Notes: generated from the letters alone by a model not told the origin. DNA of 64,000 bases from Zygaena filipendulae (GCA_907165275.2 CAJRBF020000001.1:186001-250000); one strand, 5' to 3'. Shown: positions 1 to 8,770, counted from the stretch's first letter. Program-made: numbers and translations.

Positions 1-64
1 AAGCTTCTGCGGAGTATCTCCATTTAGTTTTAGTTTTTAGTGTCATTCATAGTAATTTAACATA

Positions 65-3000
65 ATGCCGTATTGTGAAGATTGCAAAGTTTTTGTTAGT
101 CGTGTTCGTTGGATAGGTCACTTGCGAAGTACTGATCATAAAAATAAAAATTATTCTACATTAAGTGAAGGTATCCTCAAAATTAATTCCGCTTTTCGCA
201 ACAGAATAGCCTCATATAAAGTTACATCATCGGATTCTGAGGATCAGACTTCAATAGAAAGTTTTTTAGATCATATACAAACTAAAATCAAATCGTTAAT
301 TGAAATGTCACTTAAGCAACATCACTGTGTCAAGGCCAATTTCGAATATTTTGGAGTTTTTCTCTTGTTAAAAAATGATTCCCAAGAGTTAAAATCATTT
401 GGCACGAAAAATTTTACTCTTTATCAAAATTGCAATCTTGATACTTTATTTTTCGAGGTAAAAACCAGTTTGATCAAAAAAGCAAGTGAATTTCAAGAGC
501 GTGATAGTGGTTGGACATTTTTGCATAATTCCCATTTAGAAGTTAACATAAACAAATACCAGCCTTTGCGTGGTTCAAGTTTCATTGAGTTGCCGGCTTT
601 AATCAAATCAAAGAAAGCCTGTTTAAATATAAAGAATAATGATAATTTTTGTTTTTTATGGTCAGTAACTGCTGCTTTGTATCCTGCTCAACGTCATTCT
701 GATAGAGTTTCATCTTATCCTAAATTTAGTGACGTGTTGAACGTGGATGGCTTATCGTTCCCAATGAGTTTCTCAGACATCGCTCGGTTTGAACAGAACA
801 ATCCGCATATATGTATTTTTGTATACGGTTTAAATGATAAGAAGTTAGTGGTCGGTCCACTTTACAAATCAGACGCATTGAACAAAAAAGTTATTCATTT
901 ACTTTATCTTGAAGAAGGTGATATGTCGCATTACTGTTTGATAAAGGATCTGTCGCGTCTTGTTAGAAGTCAAATTACTAAGCATTGTAACAAATTGCAC
1001 TTTTGCGATCATTGTTTACAATTTTTCAACTCGAACGATCAGTTATGTTCTCATATCTGCGGAGGTGTGGCTACCGAATTACCTCCAAAAGGTTCCTTTA
1101 TAGAATTTAAAAATTATGACCGAAAGCAAAACGTTCCTTTTGTTGTTTATGCAGATTTTGAAGCTATGCTCGAAACTTACGATAGTTGCGAACCCGATCC
1201 GTTAAAATCTTCTACAGTGACTCAACAGCGACATGTACCTGTAGCTTTTGCCTATCACCTCGTTTGTACAGTAGATTCACGATACAACCACATAACCTCA
1301 TATAGAGGACGTGATTGTGCTGATAAGTTTGTTAAATCTATTTGTGACGATGCAAAGAAAATCAGCGAAATATTAAATAAAAACGTGCCTATGGTTTTTA
1401 CTGATACTGATGCTTATAATTATGAGAACGCAGAGACTTGTCACATTTGCGAGGGTCTAATAACAGTAGATAAAGTTCGTGATCATTGTCATTTGACAGG
1501 ACAGTTCCGTGGCGCTGCTCATAGTTACTGTAATTTAAAATATCAAGTACCAAAGTTCTTGCCTGTTGTCTTTCATAACCTGTCTGGTTATGATTGTCAT
1601 CTTTTTATCAAAGAATTAGGGAAAGCCCCTGGGTCTATTAAGGTAATACCGAAAACAAAAGAAAACTATATTTCTTTCACAAAGTTTATTCCGATTTCTG
1701 GACAAGATTATTTTCAAATAAGATTTGTGGATTCATTCAAGTTTTTGGGGACAAGCATAGAAAAGTTAGCCGCAACCATGAAAAAGGATGAATTTAGATA
1801 CTTAAAATCTTACTATCCTGATGAAAAACACTTTAATCTGCTCACTCGAAAAGGAGTGTATCCATATGATTACATGTCTAGTTGGGAACGATATGCTGAT
1901 ACCTGTTTACCGTCTAAAGACCGTTTTTTTAACTCGCTTACGAATGAGTCAATTACCGATGAAGATTACGAACACGCTCGAGCGATGTGGCTTGAGTTTT
2001 CTATTAATAATATGGGTCAATTTACTGATTTGTATCTCGAGTCAGACGTCCTTTTGTTGACTGATATCTATGAAAATTTTAGATTAACATGTAAACAATA
2101 TTATCAACTCGATCCCGCCTTTTATCTTACTGCACCAAGTCTTTCATTTGATGCAATGCTTTTAAAAACTCGCGTTCGGTTGGAACTTATAAGTGATTTA
2201 GAAATTTTTCGTTTGATACAACAAGGTATTAGAGGTGGCGTGTGCATGTGCTCCAAACGACACGCTAAAGCTAATCATAGATATCTGGAAACTTTTGACC
2301 CCTCTACGCCAAGCTCGTACATTATGTATTTAGATTGTAATAATTTGTATGGATATAGTATGTGTCAAACATTACCTCATTCAGACTTCAGATTTTTAAG
2401 CGATAGTGAAATTAAGAAGTTAGAGATAAATATAGTACACATTACGGATGACGCTGAAAATGGCTTTATTCTTGAGGTTGATTTATTTTATCCTCCAAAT
2501 TTACACACCCAACACAATGATTTTCCATTTTGTCCTGAAAAAATTAAATCTCCCACAGGAAAAACAAAAAAATTAATACCCAACTTATATGACAAATATC
2601 ACTACGTTATTCATTACGTTCACCTTAAAAAATGCTTAGAACACGGTTTGGTTTTAAGAAAAATCCATCGAGCTATAACTTTCAAACAAAGTAATTTTTT
2701 AAAACAATATATAGACCTTAATACTGAGCTGCGTCAAAGAGCTCAATCTGTTTTTGAACAAGATTTTTTTAAGTTGTTAAATAATAGTATATTTGGAAAA
2801 ACATTGGAAAACACAGAACAATGGGTAGATGTACGATTGATAAATAAGTGGTCAGACATGAATAACCAAACAAAAAAATTTATTGGTGCCGAGAAGTTGA
2901 TAGCCAACCCAAATTTTCACAGCGCATCAATATTTTCTGACGACCTAGTAGCAATACAAATGAAACGTTCAAGGGTTGTTCTAAACAAGCCGATCTACAT

Positions 3001-3586
3001 TGGATTTGCTGTACTCGAACTTTCTAAAAGTCATATGTATGACTTCCATTACTCAGTAATAAAGCCATTTTACGAAAATCGTATTGAAGTATGTTATACT
3101 GATACTGATAGTTTTATTTACAATATACAGACAGAAGATGTTTACAGAGATTTTAAAATGAATTTTCTAAAATATTTTGATACTAGCAGTTACGATTACA
3201 ATAACGAGTTTGGTTTGCCAATTGTAAACAAAAAGATTCCTGGGTTGTTTAAGGATGAAATGGGTGGTAAGATAGTTAAGGAGTTTGTAGGGTTAAGGTC
3301 AAAGCTTTATTGTATTAAAACTTCAGATAGAACGATTAAAAAAGCAAAAGGAACAAAACGAAATGTAATTAAAAATTTGCATGCATCAGACTATAAACAT
3401 GTCTTATACAATTGTGATGTCGTTCGAAAAAGAAACGTTTTGTTTAAAACAATCAAGCATGAAATATTTACTCAATCCGTAAATAAAATTGCTCTTTCAG
3501 CCAATGATGATAAGCGGTTGTTAGAATCAGATAAGGTGACAACCATCGCCTGGGGTAATCAGACAATATTTGGTTGTACTGCTTAA
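65..3586 (+). CDS. polB: Polinton protein-primed DNA polymerase B (copy 1)
   Basis: 1173 residues, the usual size for Polinton/adintovirus PolB. It would replicate the linear element in the nucleus by protein priming. A C2H2-type finger (CEDC...H...H) opens the protein, and a second Cys/His cluster lies near residue 315. Exonuclease motifs are ADFEA (about 362), HNLSGYD (about 504-510) and YLESD (about 656-660). Between Exo I and Exo II sits an HNH/endonuclease VII-like Cys/His insert (CHICEG...DHCHLTG, from about 458), common in Polinton polymerases. Polymerase motifs follow: A LDCNNLYG (about 755), B KLLNNSIFG (about 903), C YTDTDS (about 1012) and a KLY motif (about 1080). The first ATG gives a full-length frame. 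It converges on the - strand capsid block. No disruption is seen; copy 2 lacks this gene inside the window. Confidence 0.96.
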   Translation: MPYCEDCKVFVSRVRWIGHLRSTDHKNKNYSTLSEGILKINSAFRNRIASYKVTSSDSEDQTSIESFLDHIQTKIKSLIEMSLKQHHCVKANFEYFGVFLLLKNDSQELKSFGTKNFTLYQNCNLDTLFFEVKTSLIKKASEFQERDSGWTFLHNSHLEVNINKYQPLRGSSFIELPALIKSKKACLNIKNNDNFCFLWSVTAALYPAQRHSDRVSSYPKFSDVLNVDGLSFPMSFSDIARFEQNNPHICIFVYGLNDKKLVVGPLYKSDALNKKVIHLLYLEEGDMSHYCLIKDLSRLVRSQITKHCNKLHFCDHCLQFFNSNDQLCSHICGGVATELPPKGSFIEFKNYDRKQNVPFVVYADFEAMLETYDSCEPDPLKSSTVTQQRHVPVAFAYHLVCTVDSRYNHITSYRGRDCADKFVKSICDDAKKISEILNKNVPMVFTDTDAYNYENAETCHICEGLITVDKVRDHCHLTGQFRGAAHSYCNLKYQVPKFLPVVFHNLSGYDCHLFIKELGKAPGSIKVIPKTKENYISFTKFIPISGQDYFQIRFVDSFKFLGTSIEKLAATMKKDEFRYLKSYYPDEKHFNLLTRKGVYPYDYMSSWERYADTCLPSKDRFFNSLTNESITDEDYEHARAMWLEFSINNMGQFTDLYLESDVLLLTDIYENFRLTCKQYYQLDPAFYLTAPSLSFDAMLLKTRVRLELISDLEIFRLIQQGIRGGVCMCSKRHAKANHRYLETFDPSTPSSYIMYLDCNNLYGYSMCQTLPHSDFRFLSDSEIKKLEINIVHITDDAENGFILEVDLFYPPNLHTQHNDFPFCPEKIKSPTGKTKKLIPNLYDKYHYVIHYVHLKKCLEHGLVLRKIHRAITFKQSNFLKQYIDLNTELRQRAQSVFEQDFFKLLNNSIFGKTLENTEQWVDVRLINKWSDMNNQTKKFIGAEKLIANPNFHSASIFSDDLVAIQMKRSRVVLNKPIYIGFAVLELSKSHMYDFHYSVIKPFYENRIEVCYTDTDSFIYNIQTEDVYRDFKMNFLKYFDTSSYDYNNEFGLPIVNKKIPGLFKDEMGGKIVKEFVGLRSKLYCIKTSDRTIKKAKGTKRNVIKNLHASDYKHVLYNCDVVRKRNVLFKTIKHEIFTQSVNKIALSANDDKRLLESDKVTTIAWGNQTIFGCTA

Positions 3587-3915
3587 TTTTTTTCACTATT
3601 TCATAGAATGTAACTATTAATATAGAGTATTATAAAATATTAGGTAGAAATAAGATTGTTTTAATTATCCGTAGGATAATGATTATTATAATTATATACG
3701 AAATTGTAAGCAATATTATGTAATAGATATGTATTAATATTAAGTAAATATGAATACAGTGTAAGTTAATTTTAGTGTTTTCTGAAATATAAATAAATTT
3801 TAAATTACATTAAAACCAAGAGTTTTATTTGACTTTCACTTTGATATAAATACAATGTTGCTGTTTGAACATGTACCGACATGTTTCATTATAATCACAA
3901 TAATAACATATAACA
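3587..3915. other. PolB 3' flank with polyadenylation signals
   Basis: AT-rich sequence with no credible gene. An AATAAA hexamer near 3790, about 200 nt past the polB stop, could serve as the polyadenylation signal. Nothing else is recognised. Confidence 0.4.
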
Positions 3916-4104
3916 TTACAACATAGAAATATGATCATCAGTCTCTGTGCTTGTACAAACAGTAACATGTTTAGACATGTTCCAACTTGGAAACTTCAAC
4001 ACATAGGCACTGTAGTTTTGTTTAGCTCCTCGAACAGTCATTACCGAGACGCGCTCGACTGAGGTACTGTCATCAGCTTCGTATCGATTTGGAATTGTAA
4101 GCAT
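3916..4104 (-). CDS. possible 62-residue protein, unrecognised
   Basis: A short frame beginning at the ATG at 4104, on the same strand as the capsid genes. It encodes an acidic, Ser/Thr-rich peptide (starts MLTIPNRYEADD, ends ETDDHISML) with no recognised motif and no membrane segment. The open frame continues upstream without a stop to about 4221, so the start is arbitrary. It overlaps the sequence that would be the intron 5' of the + strand gene at 4180. It may equally be a chance frame. Confidence 0.2.
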   Translation of the reverse strand: MLTIPNRYEADDSTSVERVSVMTVRGAKQNYSAYVLKFPSWNMSKHVTVCTSTETDDHISML

Positions 4105-4179
4105 GCATTTTTTATTTGTTAAGTACCTACTATTATTCTGATAAGTGGACCGATTATAATTTTTTGATTGTTTCAGATC

Positions 4180-4626
4180 ATGTCTACTCCTAGTGATATA
4201 GTATATGAACAATGCGCACAAGATCCTCTAGAAGGGTTTAGTCAAGAATTTCCTGAAGTCAGCAAAAGGAAAAAGTCCAGAAAGCTGCAGCCAACGTTGC
4301 TTTCACAAACCACACAAGCCGCCTTTGAAGAGGTGTTTAACAAGAACGAAGATAGAGCATGCAGTTCATTGAGCAAGCAGAGTGTTAAAAAGAGGAGCTT
4401 TGGCACCACATTCGTAGCCAGCAGGGAGCCGTTAAGGAAAACAACAAAGCTAATTAAACTTAGCATTACTGACGTAAGCAATCCAGAAAATTCGTTGGTG
4501 TTAGTGAAGGCTCAATATCCTGTTAAGGATGGAAGTGCAACAGATCATATTTTGGATGATGCTGAGGCATTAATTAACAAAATTTCAAAAACAATATGCG
4601 GCTATAGTGCATGTTTATACATGTAA
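4180..4626 (+). CDS. unrecognised Polinton accessory protein, probably a downstream exon
   Basis: About 148 residues from the ATG at 4180. The N-terminal half is polar and basic (SKRKKSRKLQP, then KRSF, RKTTK); the C-terminal half looks more structured and ends CGYSACLYM. Immediately before the ATG lies a pyrimidine-rich tract ending TTTCAG, a canonical 3' splice site, so this may be the last exon of a spliced transcript. No family is recognised. It lies between polB and the convergent capsid operon, where related elements carry variable accessory genes. The 3' third is echoed by a degenerate second copy at about 4690-4790, which suggests a local duplication. Confidence 0.45.
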   Translation: MSTPSDIVYEQCAQDPLEGFSQEFPEVSKRKKSRKLQPTLLSQTTQAAFEEVFNKNEDRACSSLSKQSVKKRSFGTTFVASREPLRKTTKLIKLSITDVSNPENSLVLVKAQYPVKDGSATDHILDDAEALINKISKTICGYSACLYM

Positions 4627-4803
4627 AATTAATAAGTAAGATGAAGAAAATAACGTAGAGGAAGACAAAGTATGTTGGCAATCCAAGTCGATGGCGCTAG
4701 TGACGGCTCAATATCCAGTTCAGGATGAAAGTTCTACAAATAATATTTTGGATGGTACTGAAGCATTAATTAACAAATTTCAACGACAGTATAACGTGTA
4801 AAA
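4492..4803 (+). repeat. imperfect tandem duplication of the accessory gene 3' end
   Basis: The segment at about 4497-4590 (GTGAAGGCTCAATATCC... to TTAATTAACAAA) recurs at about 4698-4788 with scattered substitutions (GTGACGGCTCAATATCC... to TTAATTAACAAA). The second copy remains partly readable as protein but has no start of its own. Possible polyadenylation hexamers (AATAAA) follow near 4857 and 4875. Confidence 0.7.
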
Positions 4804-4975
4804 TTTGTTATTTGTTTATGTAAGATGACTATATTTATATTCATATATGTTTTTGTAATAAAACAATGGGCTAATAAAATCGGTGTTTTCATAATACTAT
4901 ACGAGGTTAAGGTTTAGCAAAAAAAACCAAGTTATTATTAATTATTTTTAATGAAAAAATTAAAAGTGATAGATT

Positions 4976-5476
4976 TCAATTACTAAAATAGTTTTCTAAA
5001 TAACATAATTTTAAACAAGTTACATTTTTTAACGCACAATATTTCTTATGATTAACACAGTTATGGTTGAATAAATCAGTACAGTACACTTTATGTAATG
5101 TAGAAAAGTTTGAAAAGCTTATTTCTTCAAGTTTCTTGCTTAAATCTATAACTTCGCAATTAGAGCATAATTCTTTGATCCACTTGATTTTTTCGATTCC
5201 TTTTACTAGGACCTTTTTATGTTCTAAATAAGGAGCGATGACTCGTTGAAACTCTCTATAATCTATATAGCCTTCATTCCAGTAAATACCTCTGTTTCGT
5301 TGCAACCACTGAACTTGTTTTTTTTCTTCGAATGTTAAAAAATTATAGGAGTATGGTGGTTTAACTAAAAATGTTTGTGTTTGGTATTTTGTTGCAATTG
5401 CCACTTCTTTAACAATGAATTTATTATTCGCATCTTTAAAACCTTGAAGATCGGCTATTATAATGTCAGGATTCAT
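4976..5476 (-). CDS. Polinton conserved protein, DEDDh exonuclease-like (putatively inactive)
   Basis: 166 residues, last gene of the - strand block; its start overlaps the major capsid stop by 4 nt. No family is assigned with certainty. The layout resembles a DEDD-type 3'-5' exonuclease fold: a first strand IIADLQGF near residue 8, a strand VLVKGIEKIKWI near the middle, and a C-terminal element with spaced His/Cys residues ending YCALKNV. The first acidic motif reads D-x-Q rather than D-x-E, and the last lacks the usual His-x4-Asp spacing, so catalysis is doubtful. This reading rests on pattern memory of similar proteins in insect Polintons and is an inference. Its place in the capsid block suggests a virion or DNA-processing role. 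Confidence 0.5.
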   Translation of the reverse strand: MNPDIIIADLQGFKDANNKFIVKEVAIATKYQTQTFLVKPPYSYNFLTFEEKKQVQWLQRNRGIYWNEGYIDYREFQRVIAPYLEHKKVLVKGIEKIKWIKELCSNCEVIDLSKKLEEISFSNFSTLHKVYCTDLFNHNCVNHKKYCALKNVTCLKLCYLENYFSN

Positions 5477-6687
5477 GATAGTTTTTTCACCGTGCTGCTG
5501 AGTGGTTTATACTCGATAATGCAATCGTTGAGTATAAGACAGTAGGCTGAAGTTTGATCAGGTATCTCAGAATCTGCTTCGAGTTCAACGCGTACGTCGA
5601 CAACAGGCCCTGACTTCAAATTGTCAATTTGTCTGGAGCAATCGATAACGAACAATGGCGTTAAATCTTTGAATTGCTTAGGGCTTAGCAAAGCTTCTGA
5701 TCGCCTTCCATAATACGACTGTTGAAATCTTGCGTATTGCTCGTATATTAAAGCAAATCTGTCATTTGCAAAGTTTATATTTAAATTTTCATATGGAAAG
5801 TAAGTTGAGTTAAGGTACACCTTGACGTTACTTAGGTTACAATGATCGAACTGCGCCATATCAGAACTTGCATTGTTCTTTCGGTTCGTTTGCAATCCAA
5901 TAATTACATATCGTGGTTTTTCTATTTGAGATGCAGTTTTTATTGACCACGTATGTTTAGTGGTTTTAGGTAAAGCTGGATATTCATACAAATCCCAATT
6001 TCTAAATACAATCTGGAGTGGTCGGTCTTTTTCTAAATACTTGAGAAGATTAATCCTTTCTCTATCTGAAACTCGTACGTGTGGTACCCGCCAAATTATT
6101 TTATTTATAATTACGTCTTCAATAACCTCATCGTTGTTAAGTTTAACAGCGTTTAAATTTGTGTTGCTTCGTAACAATATCAATTCGTGCCGACAATTGA
6201 TCACAACTTTTTGATAATCTTCAGCGAAGCCAAGTATATTTTTGAGGGGAATGGAAACTGCGAAACTGCCTCGGTGAGTATTTGTAATACCGCCTATATC
6301 CCAGCCCCAGGCTCTTGACATTTTAGATTCACTCTCATTCATTGAAACCAACGCTTTCATTGTAGTACTTATTCCAGCGTTTTTTATTTTATCTATTTCA
6401 ACTCCGTTTAACTCATACCGAATATCTTGAAATAGGTAAAGAAGAGAATTATTTGTAAAATTTACAGTGTTTACTTGCTCTTTAGTATCTCGTTTTTTAA
6501 CATCAACTTGTCCTTCCAAGTATAAAGTGCTCGCTGATGGCAATATGTACAAATCTTGTTGGTTGATCGGAATGCGTATTTCATCATTCCTGTTGAAACT
6601 TGTTACATATGGTTTATATGAATGGAATTCGACCCCTTCAACGGAATTGTCGTAAGATGGAACAGATAAAACGTCTAAGATATTCAT
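5473..6687 (-). CDS. MCP: major capsid protein, double jelly-roll (copy 1)
   Basis: 404 residues. It would form the trimeric hexon-like capsomer of an icosahedral particle. Beta-rich segments run throughout, with typical Polinton landmarks: an N-terminal region with FHSYKPY and EIRIPINQQD, a central GWDIGG...FAVSIPLK region, a basic stretch before HTWSIKTASQIEKPRYVIIGLQ, then CNLSNVKVYLNSTYFPYE and the C-terminal SAYCLILNDCIIEYKPLS. The last of these is a strongly conserved end in insect elements. It lies between the small basic protein (ATG/TGA overlap at 6684-6687) and the exonuclease-like gene. The frame is intact. Copy 2 keeps only the first 60 or so codons. Confidence 0.9.
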   Translation of the reverse strand: MNILDVLSVPSYDNSVEGVEFHSYKPYVTSFNRNDEIRIPINQQDLYILPSASTLYLEGQVDVKKRDTKEQVNTVNFTNNSLLYLFQDIRYELNGVEIDKIKNAGISTTMKALVSMNESESKMSRAWGWDIGGITNTHRGSFAVSIPLKNILGFAEDYQKVVINCRHELILLRSNTNLNAVKLNNDEVIEDVIINKIIWRVPHVRVSDRERINLLKYLEKDRPLQIVFRNWDLYEYPALPKTTKHTWSIKTASQIEKPRYVIIGLQTNRKNNASSDMAQFDHCNLSNVKVYLNSTYFPYENLNINFANDRFALIYEQYARFQQSYYGRRSEALLSPKQFKDLTPLFVIDCSRQIDNLKSGPVVDVRVELEADSEIPDQTSAYCLILNDCIIEYKPLSSTVKKLS

Positions 6688-6908
6688 TTTAATAATCCGA
6701 TTAATTTAAGGAACGCTTTATTATCTTTATTTAACTTATTTTTTTTCCTACAAGATGTTTTGTTGAGGGTTACTCGCGCAGAACTGACGATTTTTGATTT
6801 TCGAATTAACTTATTTTTTTTCCTATAAGGAGATGTTTTGTTGAGGGTTACTCGCGCAGAACTGATAGTTTTTGATTTTCGAGACACGTATTTATTGTAA
6901 TCAATCAT
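6684..6908 (-). CDS. small basic repeat protein, core/nucleic-acid-binding-like (copy 1)
   Basis: 74 residues, very rich in Lys, Arg, Ser and Thr. The protein is built from two direct repeats (SSARVTLNKTS followed by RKKNKL), so it probably arose by internal duplication; the DNA repeat is visible at about 6767 and 6845. It overlaps the penton gene by 8 nt and the capsid gene by 4 nt, typical of compact viral coding. Adenoviral core peptides are similarly small and basic, so DNA condensation is a reasonable guess, but no family is recognised. Copy 2 keeps it intact with three or four substitutions. Confidence 0.7.
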   Translation of the reverse strand: MIDYNKYVSRKSKTISSARVTLNKTSPYRKKNKLIRKSKIVSSARVTLNKTSCRKKNKLNKDNKAFLKLIGLLK

Positions 6909-7587
6909 TATTTTTACTAATGTTTCTCAAATGCAAGAAAAGTTGCACTTCTTCACCACGTAAATTGACTAAGTTATTATTTATGTCCAAAAATCTAATA
7001 TGGATGCAGTTGATATTACTTTGATTGATTCGGAAATATATCGCGTTTTTAGGGGCTTCGATGATTCTATATCCAGGCGGCACGTTAGGTGCAAATTCGT
7101 AAACAATATGGCTTGGTTCACCGTTTATATATGATCCACTCACTATATCACATTCGACTCTCACCACGGTCGTAGGCAAAATGTTCACTGGCAGATGTGA
7201 AACATGCCATTTATTTGCTTTCAGAAACTTATTTCCATAGCCCAGCAAATTTCCTAGAGAATCTGTCTTGGTAAAATCAATATCTTTGGTGCAGTGTATG
7301 GATATTTTTAATGTGTTGTTATTACAGTGAAGTTGAAATGTTGCGTCTTTTATTTCTGATTTTATATAGTCACTGATATCTTGCAATTCATAGGCTCCTT
7401 CCGGTAGAGTAATTACTTCATTAGTACCATAGTAAAATTTATTATTTCTATAGTCAATATTTGGAATTGAATTAAATGTAGATAAATATAACAGAGCACA
7501 CTCATATTCTCCATTAAGTTGTAGGGTGGGAGAGTAATAAGTAGTTAAAATTGATGAGTTTCCCGTAATTGATAGTGTTAAAGACAT
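6901..7587 (-). CDS. mCP: minor capsid (penton) protein, single jelly-roll (copy 1)
   Basis: 228 residues. Polinton minor capsid proteins form the pentamer at the particle vertices. Recognised features are the N-terminal LTLSITGNSS...YYSPTLQLNGEYECAL, then STFNSIPNIDYRNNKFYY, ITLPEGAYELQDISDYI, and a C-terminal beta-rich half with PPGYRIIEAPKNAIYF. It is predicted almost all beta. It sits between protease and the basic protein, in the usual capsid cluster, and overlaps the next gene by 8 nt. The frame is intact in both copies. Confidence 0.85.
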   Translation of the reverse strand: MSLTLSITGNSSILTTYYSPTLQLNGEYECALLYLSTFNSIPNIDYRNNKFYYGTNEVITLPEGAYELQDISDYIKSEIKDATFQLHCNNNTLKISIHCTKDIDFTKTDSLGNLLGYGNKFLKANKWHVSHLPVNILPTTVVRVECDIVSGSYINGEPSHIVYEFAPNVPPGYRIIEAPKNAIYFRINQSNINCIHIRFLDINNNLVNLRGEEVQLFLHLRNISKNND

Positions 7588-7623
7588 TTTGCAAATGACA
7601 TGACTAAAACAAAATTTAATGTT

Positions 7624-7968
7624 TTATACTTTTTTATTCCAAAATTTCCATAAATATTTTAAACATAAATGACCACAATTAACAGTGTTAAATTTTTGGT
7701 ATCTTGTATAATTATAAAAAATGTTCATATTTTTTAAATACTTCACTAATTCAAATGGCGGTTTCAAATCACCATAACTATCAAAGTATTCACAATAATT
7801 ATTTCGTTTTGCATATGCTACCCAATGTGTTCCCTCATTCTTCGAATCATCTAGGTTAACAATACCACATTCAATCTTCCTCGGACTTCTGGGTAATTCA
7901 TCTTTCATGTAAACACCTCGGAAATGCGGAATATTTGCAGCGTACTTCAAAATGTCTACATTTGTCAA
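7624..7968 (-). CDS. PRO: adenain-type maturation cysteine protease (copy 1), start unclear
   Basis: Numbering from the TTG at 7968, 114 residues carry the adenovirus-protease layout: His48 in GTHWVAY, Asp63 in YFDSYGD, Gln91, and Cys98 in NCGHLCL. The Gln-x6-Cys spacing matches adenain (Gln115/Cys122). It would cleave virion precursors during maturation. No ATG stands at the expected start; the open frame continues upstream to an ACG at 7984-7986, where related proteins would begin, and on into the end of the PLA2 gene. A -1 slippery heptamer at 7992-7998 just before the PLA2 stop leads into this frame. The first internal ATG (codon 21) would remove conserved residues but keep the triad. Confidence 0.85.
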   Translation of the reverse strand: MTNVDILKYAANIPHFRGVYMKDELPRSPRKIECGIVNLDDSKNEGTHWVAYAKRNNYCEYFDSYGDLKPPFELVKYLKNMNIFYNYTRYQKFNTVNCGHLCLKYLWKFWNKKV

Positions 7969-7988
7969 AGCACGATTAGGTAGCGTAG

Positions 7989-8717
7989 TTAGTTTTTTGA
8001 AGCTTTTATGTATAAACCTTTCCCACTTTTGTAAGGCTTTATGTATAAGCCTTTTCCCAGTGCTATAGCCTCCATGGTTTTATTATGACGCTCTGTCTCC
8101 TGCAAATTCTTTTGAGCAGATTTATAATCATTCACAGTTTTTGCAATTCCAGACGCTCCTCCCGCCAGAGCGCCTAGAGCTGATAAACCCGCAAATATTG
8201 GGATAAGTGGTAATATTCCTCCGGTTTTTGGTATTGGTATCACTCGAGGTAATTTGATTTGACGAGCTAGCGGAATCATTCTTTTAGCAGCTGCATAAGA
8301 CAGGTTTATCAGCGTTTTACGGTTTTTTGGTTTTAGCTTTTTAACATGTGAACGAATTTTCGTGACAAAATGTTTGAATGATTTAACTCCCCAACCCGAT
8401 TTTACTTTAGCTTTCATCGCTTTACTAACCAGCCATGAGACCAATTTTTCACCTTTCCCTGCATCCTTTGCTTCTAACCTCTTTTTAGCCATGTCTAACA
8501 ATTGTAAATCCGCTTTGTGACGATTAGGTAAATCTGTGTTATTGGCGTAGGCGATATCGTGGTGCATGCAGGCTTCGTCCAACTTGTTAACCCCGCGATC
8601 ACCTCTTTGTAAACGTTTCTGAAGTTTTGTTCCTGGTCCACAGTAATTATACCCAGGTATATGAATCTCAAAAGGTAAGTTATTTATTAAATTGTTAACG
8701 AGTCCACCACCATGCAT
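7989..8717 (-). CDS. phospholipase A2-domain virion core protein (copy 1)
   Basis: 242 residues. The N-terminal part is a parvovirus VP1u-like PLA2 domain with the calcium loop YCGPGT (25-30) and the catalytic His-Asp pair in CMHHDIAY (His53, Asp54), suggesting membrane breach during entry. A basic linker (about 85-150) follows, then a hydrophobic Gly/Ala segment (GGILPLIPIFAGLSALGALAGG, about 177-198), a charged helix with ETERHNKTMEAIALG, and a duplicated tail motif GKGLYIK. This C-terminal module is widespread in Polinton/adintovirus core proteins. MHGG-G at the start and LAGG-A match the (M/I/L)xGG-x adenain cleavage consensus. The frame is intact. Confidence 0.88.
   Translation of the reverse strand: MHGGGLVNNLINNLPFEIHIPGYNYCGPGTKLQKRLQRGDRGVNKLDEACMHHDIAYANNTDLPNRHKADLQLLDMAKKRLEAKDAGKGEKLVSWLVSKAMKAKVKSGWGVKSFKHFVTKIRSHVKKLKPKNRKTLINLSYAAAKRMIPLARQIKLPRVIPIPKTGGILPLIPIFAGLSALGALAGGASGIAKTVNDYKSAQKNLQETERHNKTMEAIALGKGLYIKPYKSGKGLYIKASKN
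7992..7998 (-). promoter_or_regulatory. candidate -1 ribosomal frameshift heptamer A AAA AAC
   Basis: In the PLA2 reading frame the last codons are TCA AAA AAC followed directly by TAA (7989-7991). This is a textbook X XXY YYZ slippery site, and a -1 slip enters exactly the open protease frame. The downstream structure was not evaluated. In copy 2 one A upstream has been lost, so the heptamer is out of register there. Confidence 0.4.
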
Positions 8718-8770
8718 GACTCGTATTAAAATGACTAAAGTAACGATACTGTTTATAGTTTTATATCTTC

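Noticed and set aside
4242..4481. A 79-codon - strand frame with hydrophobic start
   Set aside because: It lies antisense to the accessory frame at 4180-4626 and looks like its shadow.
7966..7968. TTG as the start of the protease
   Set aside because: TTG is not a usual eukaryotic initiator, and conserved residues are read upstream of it; the upstream ACG or a frameshift is more plausible.
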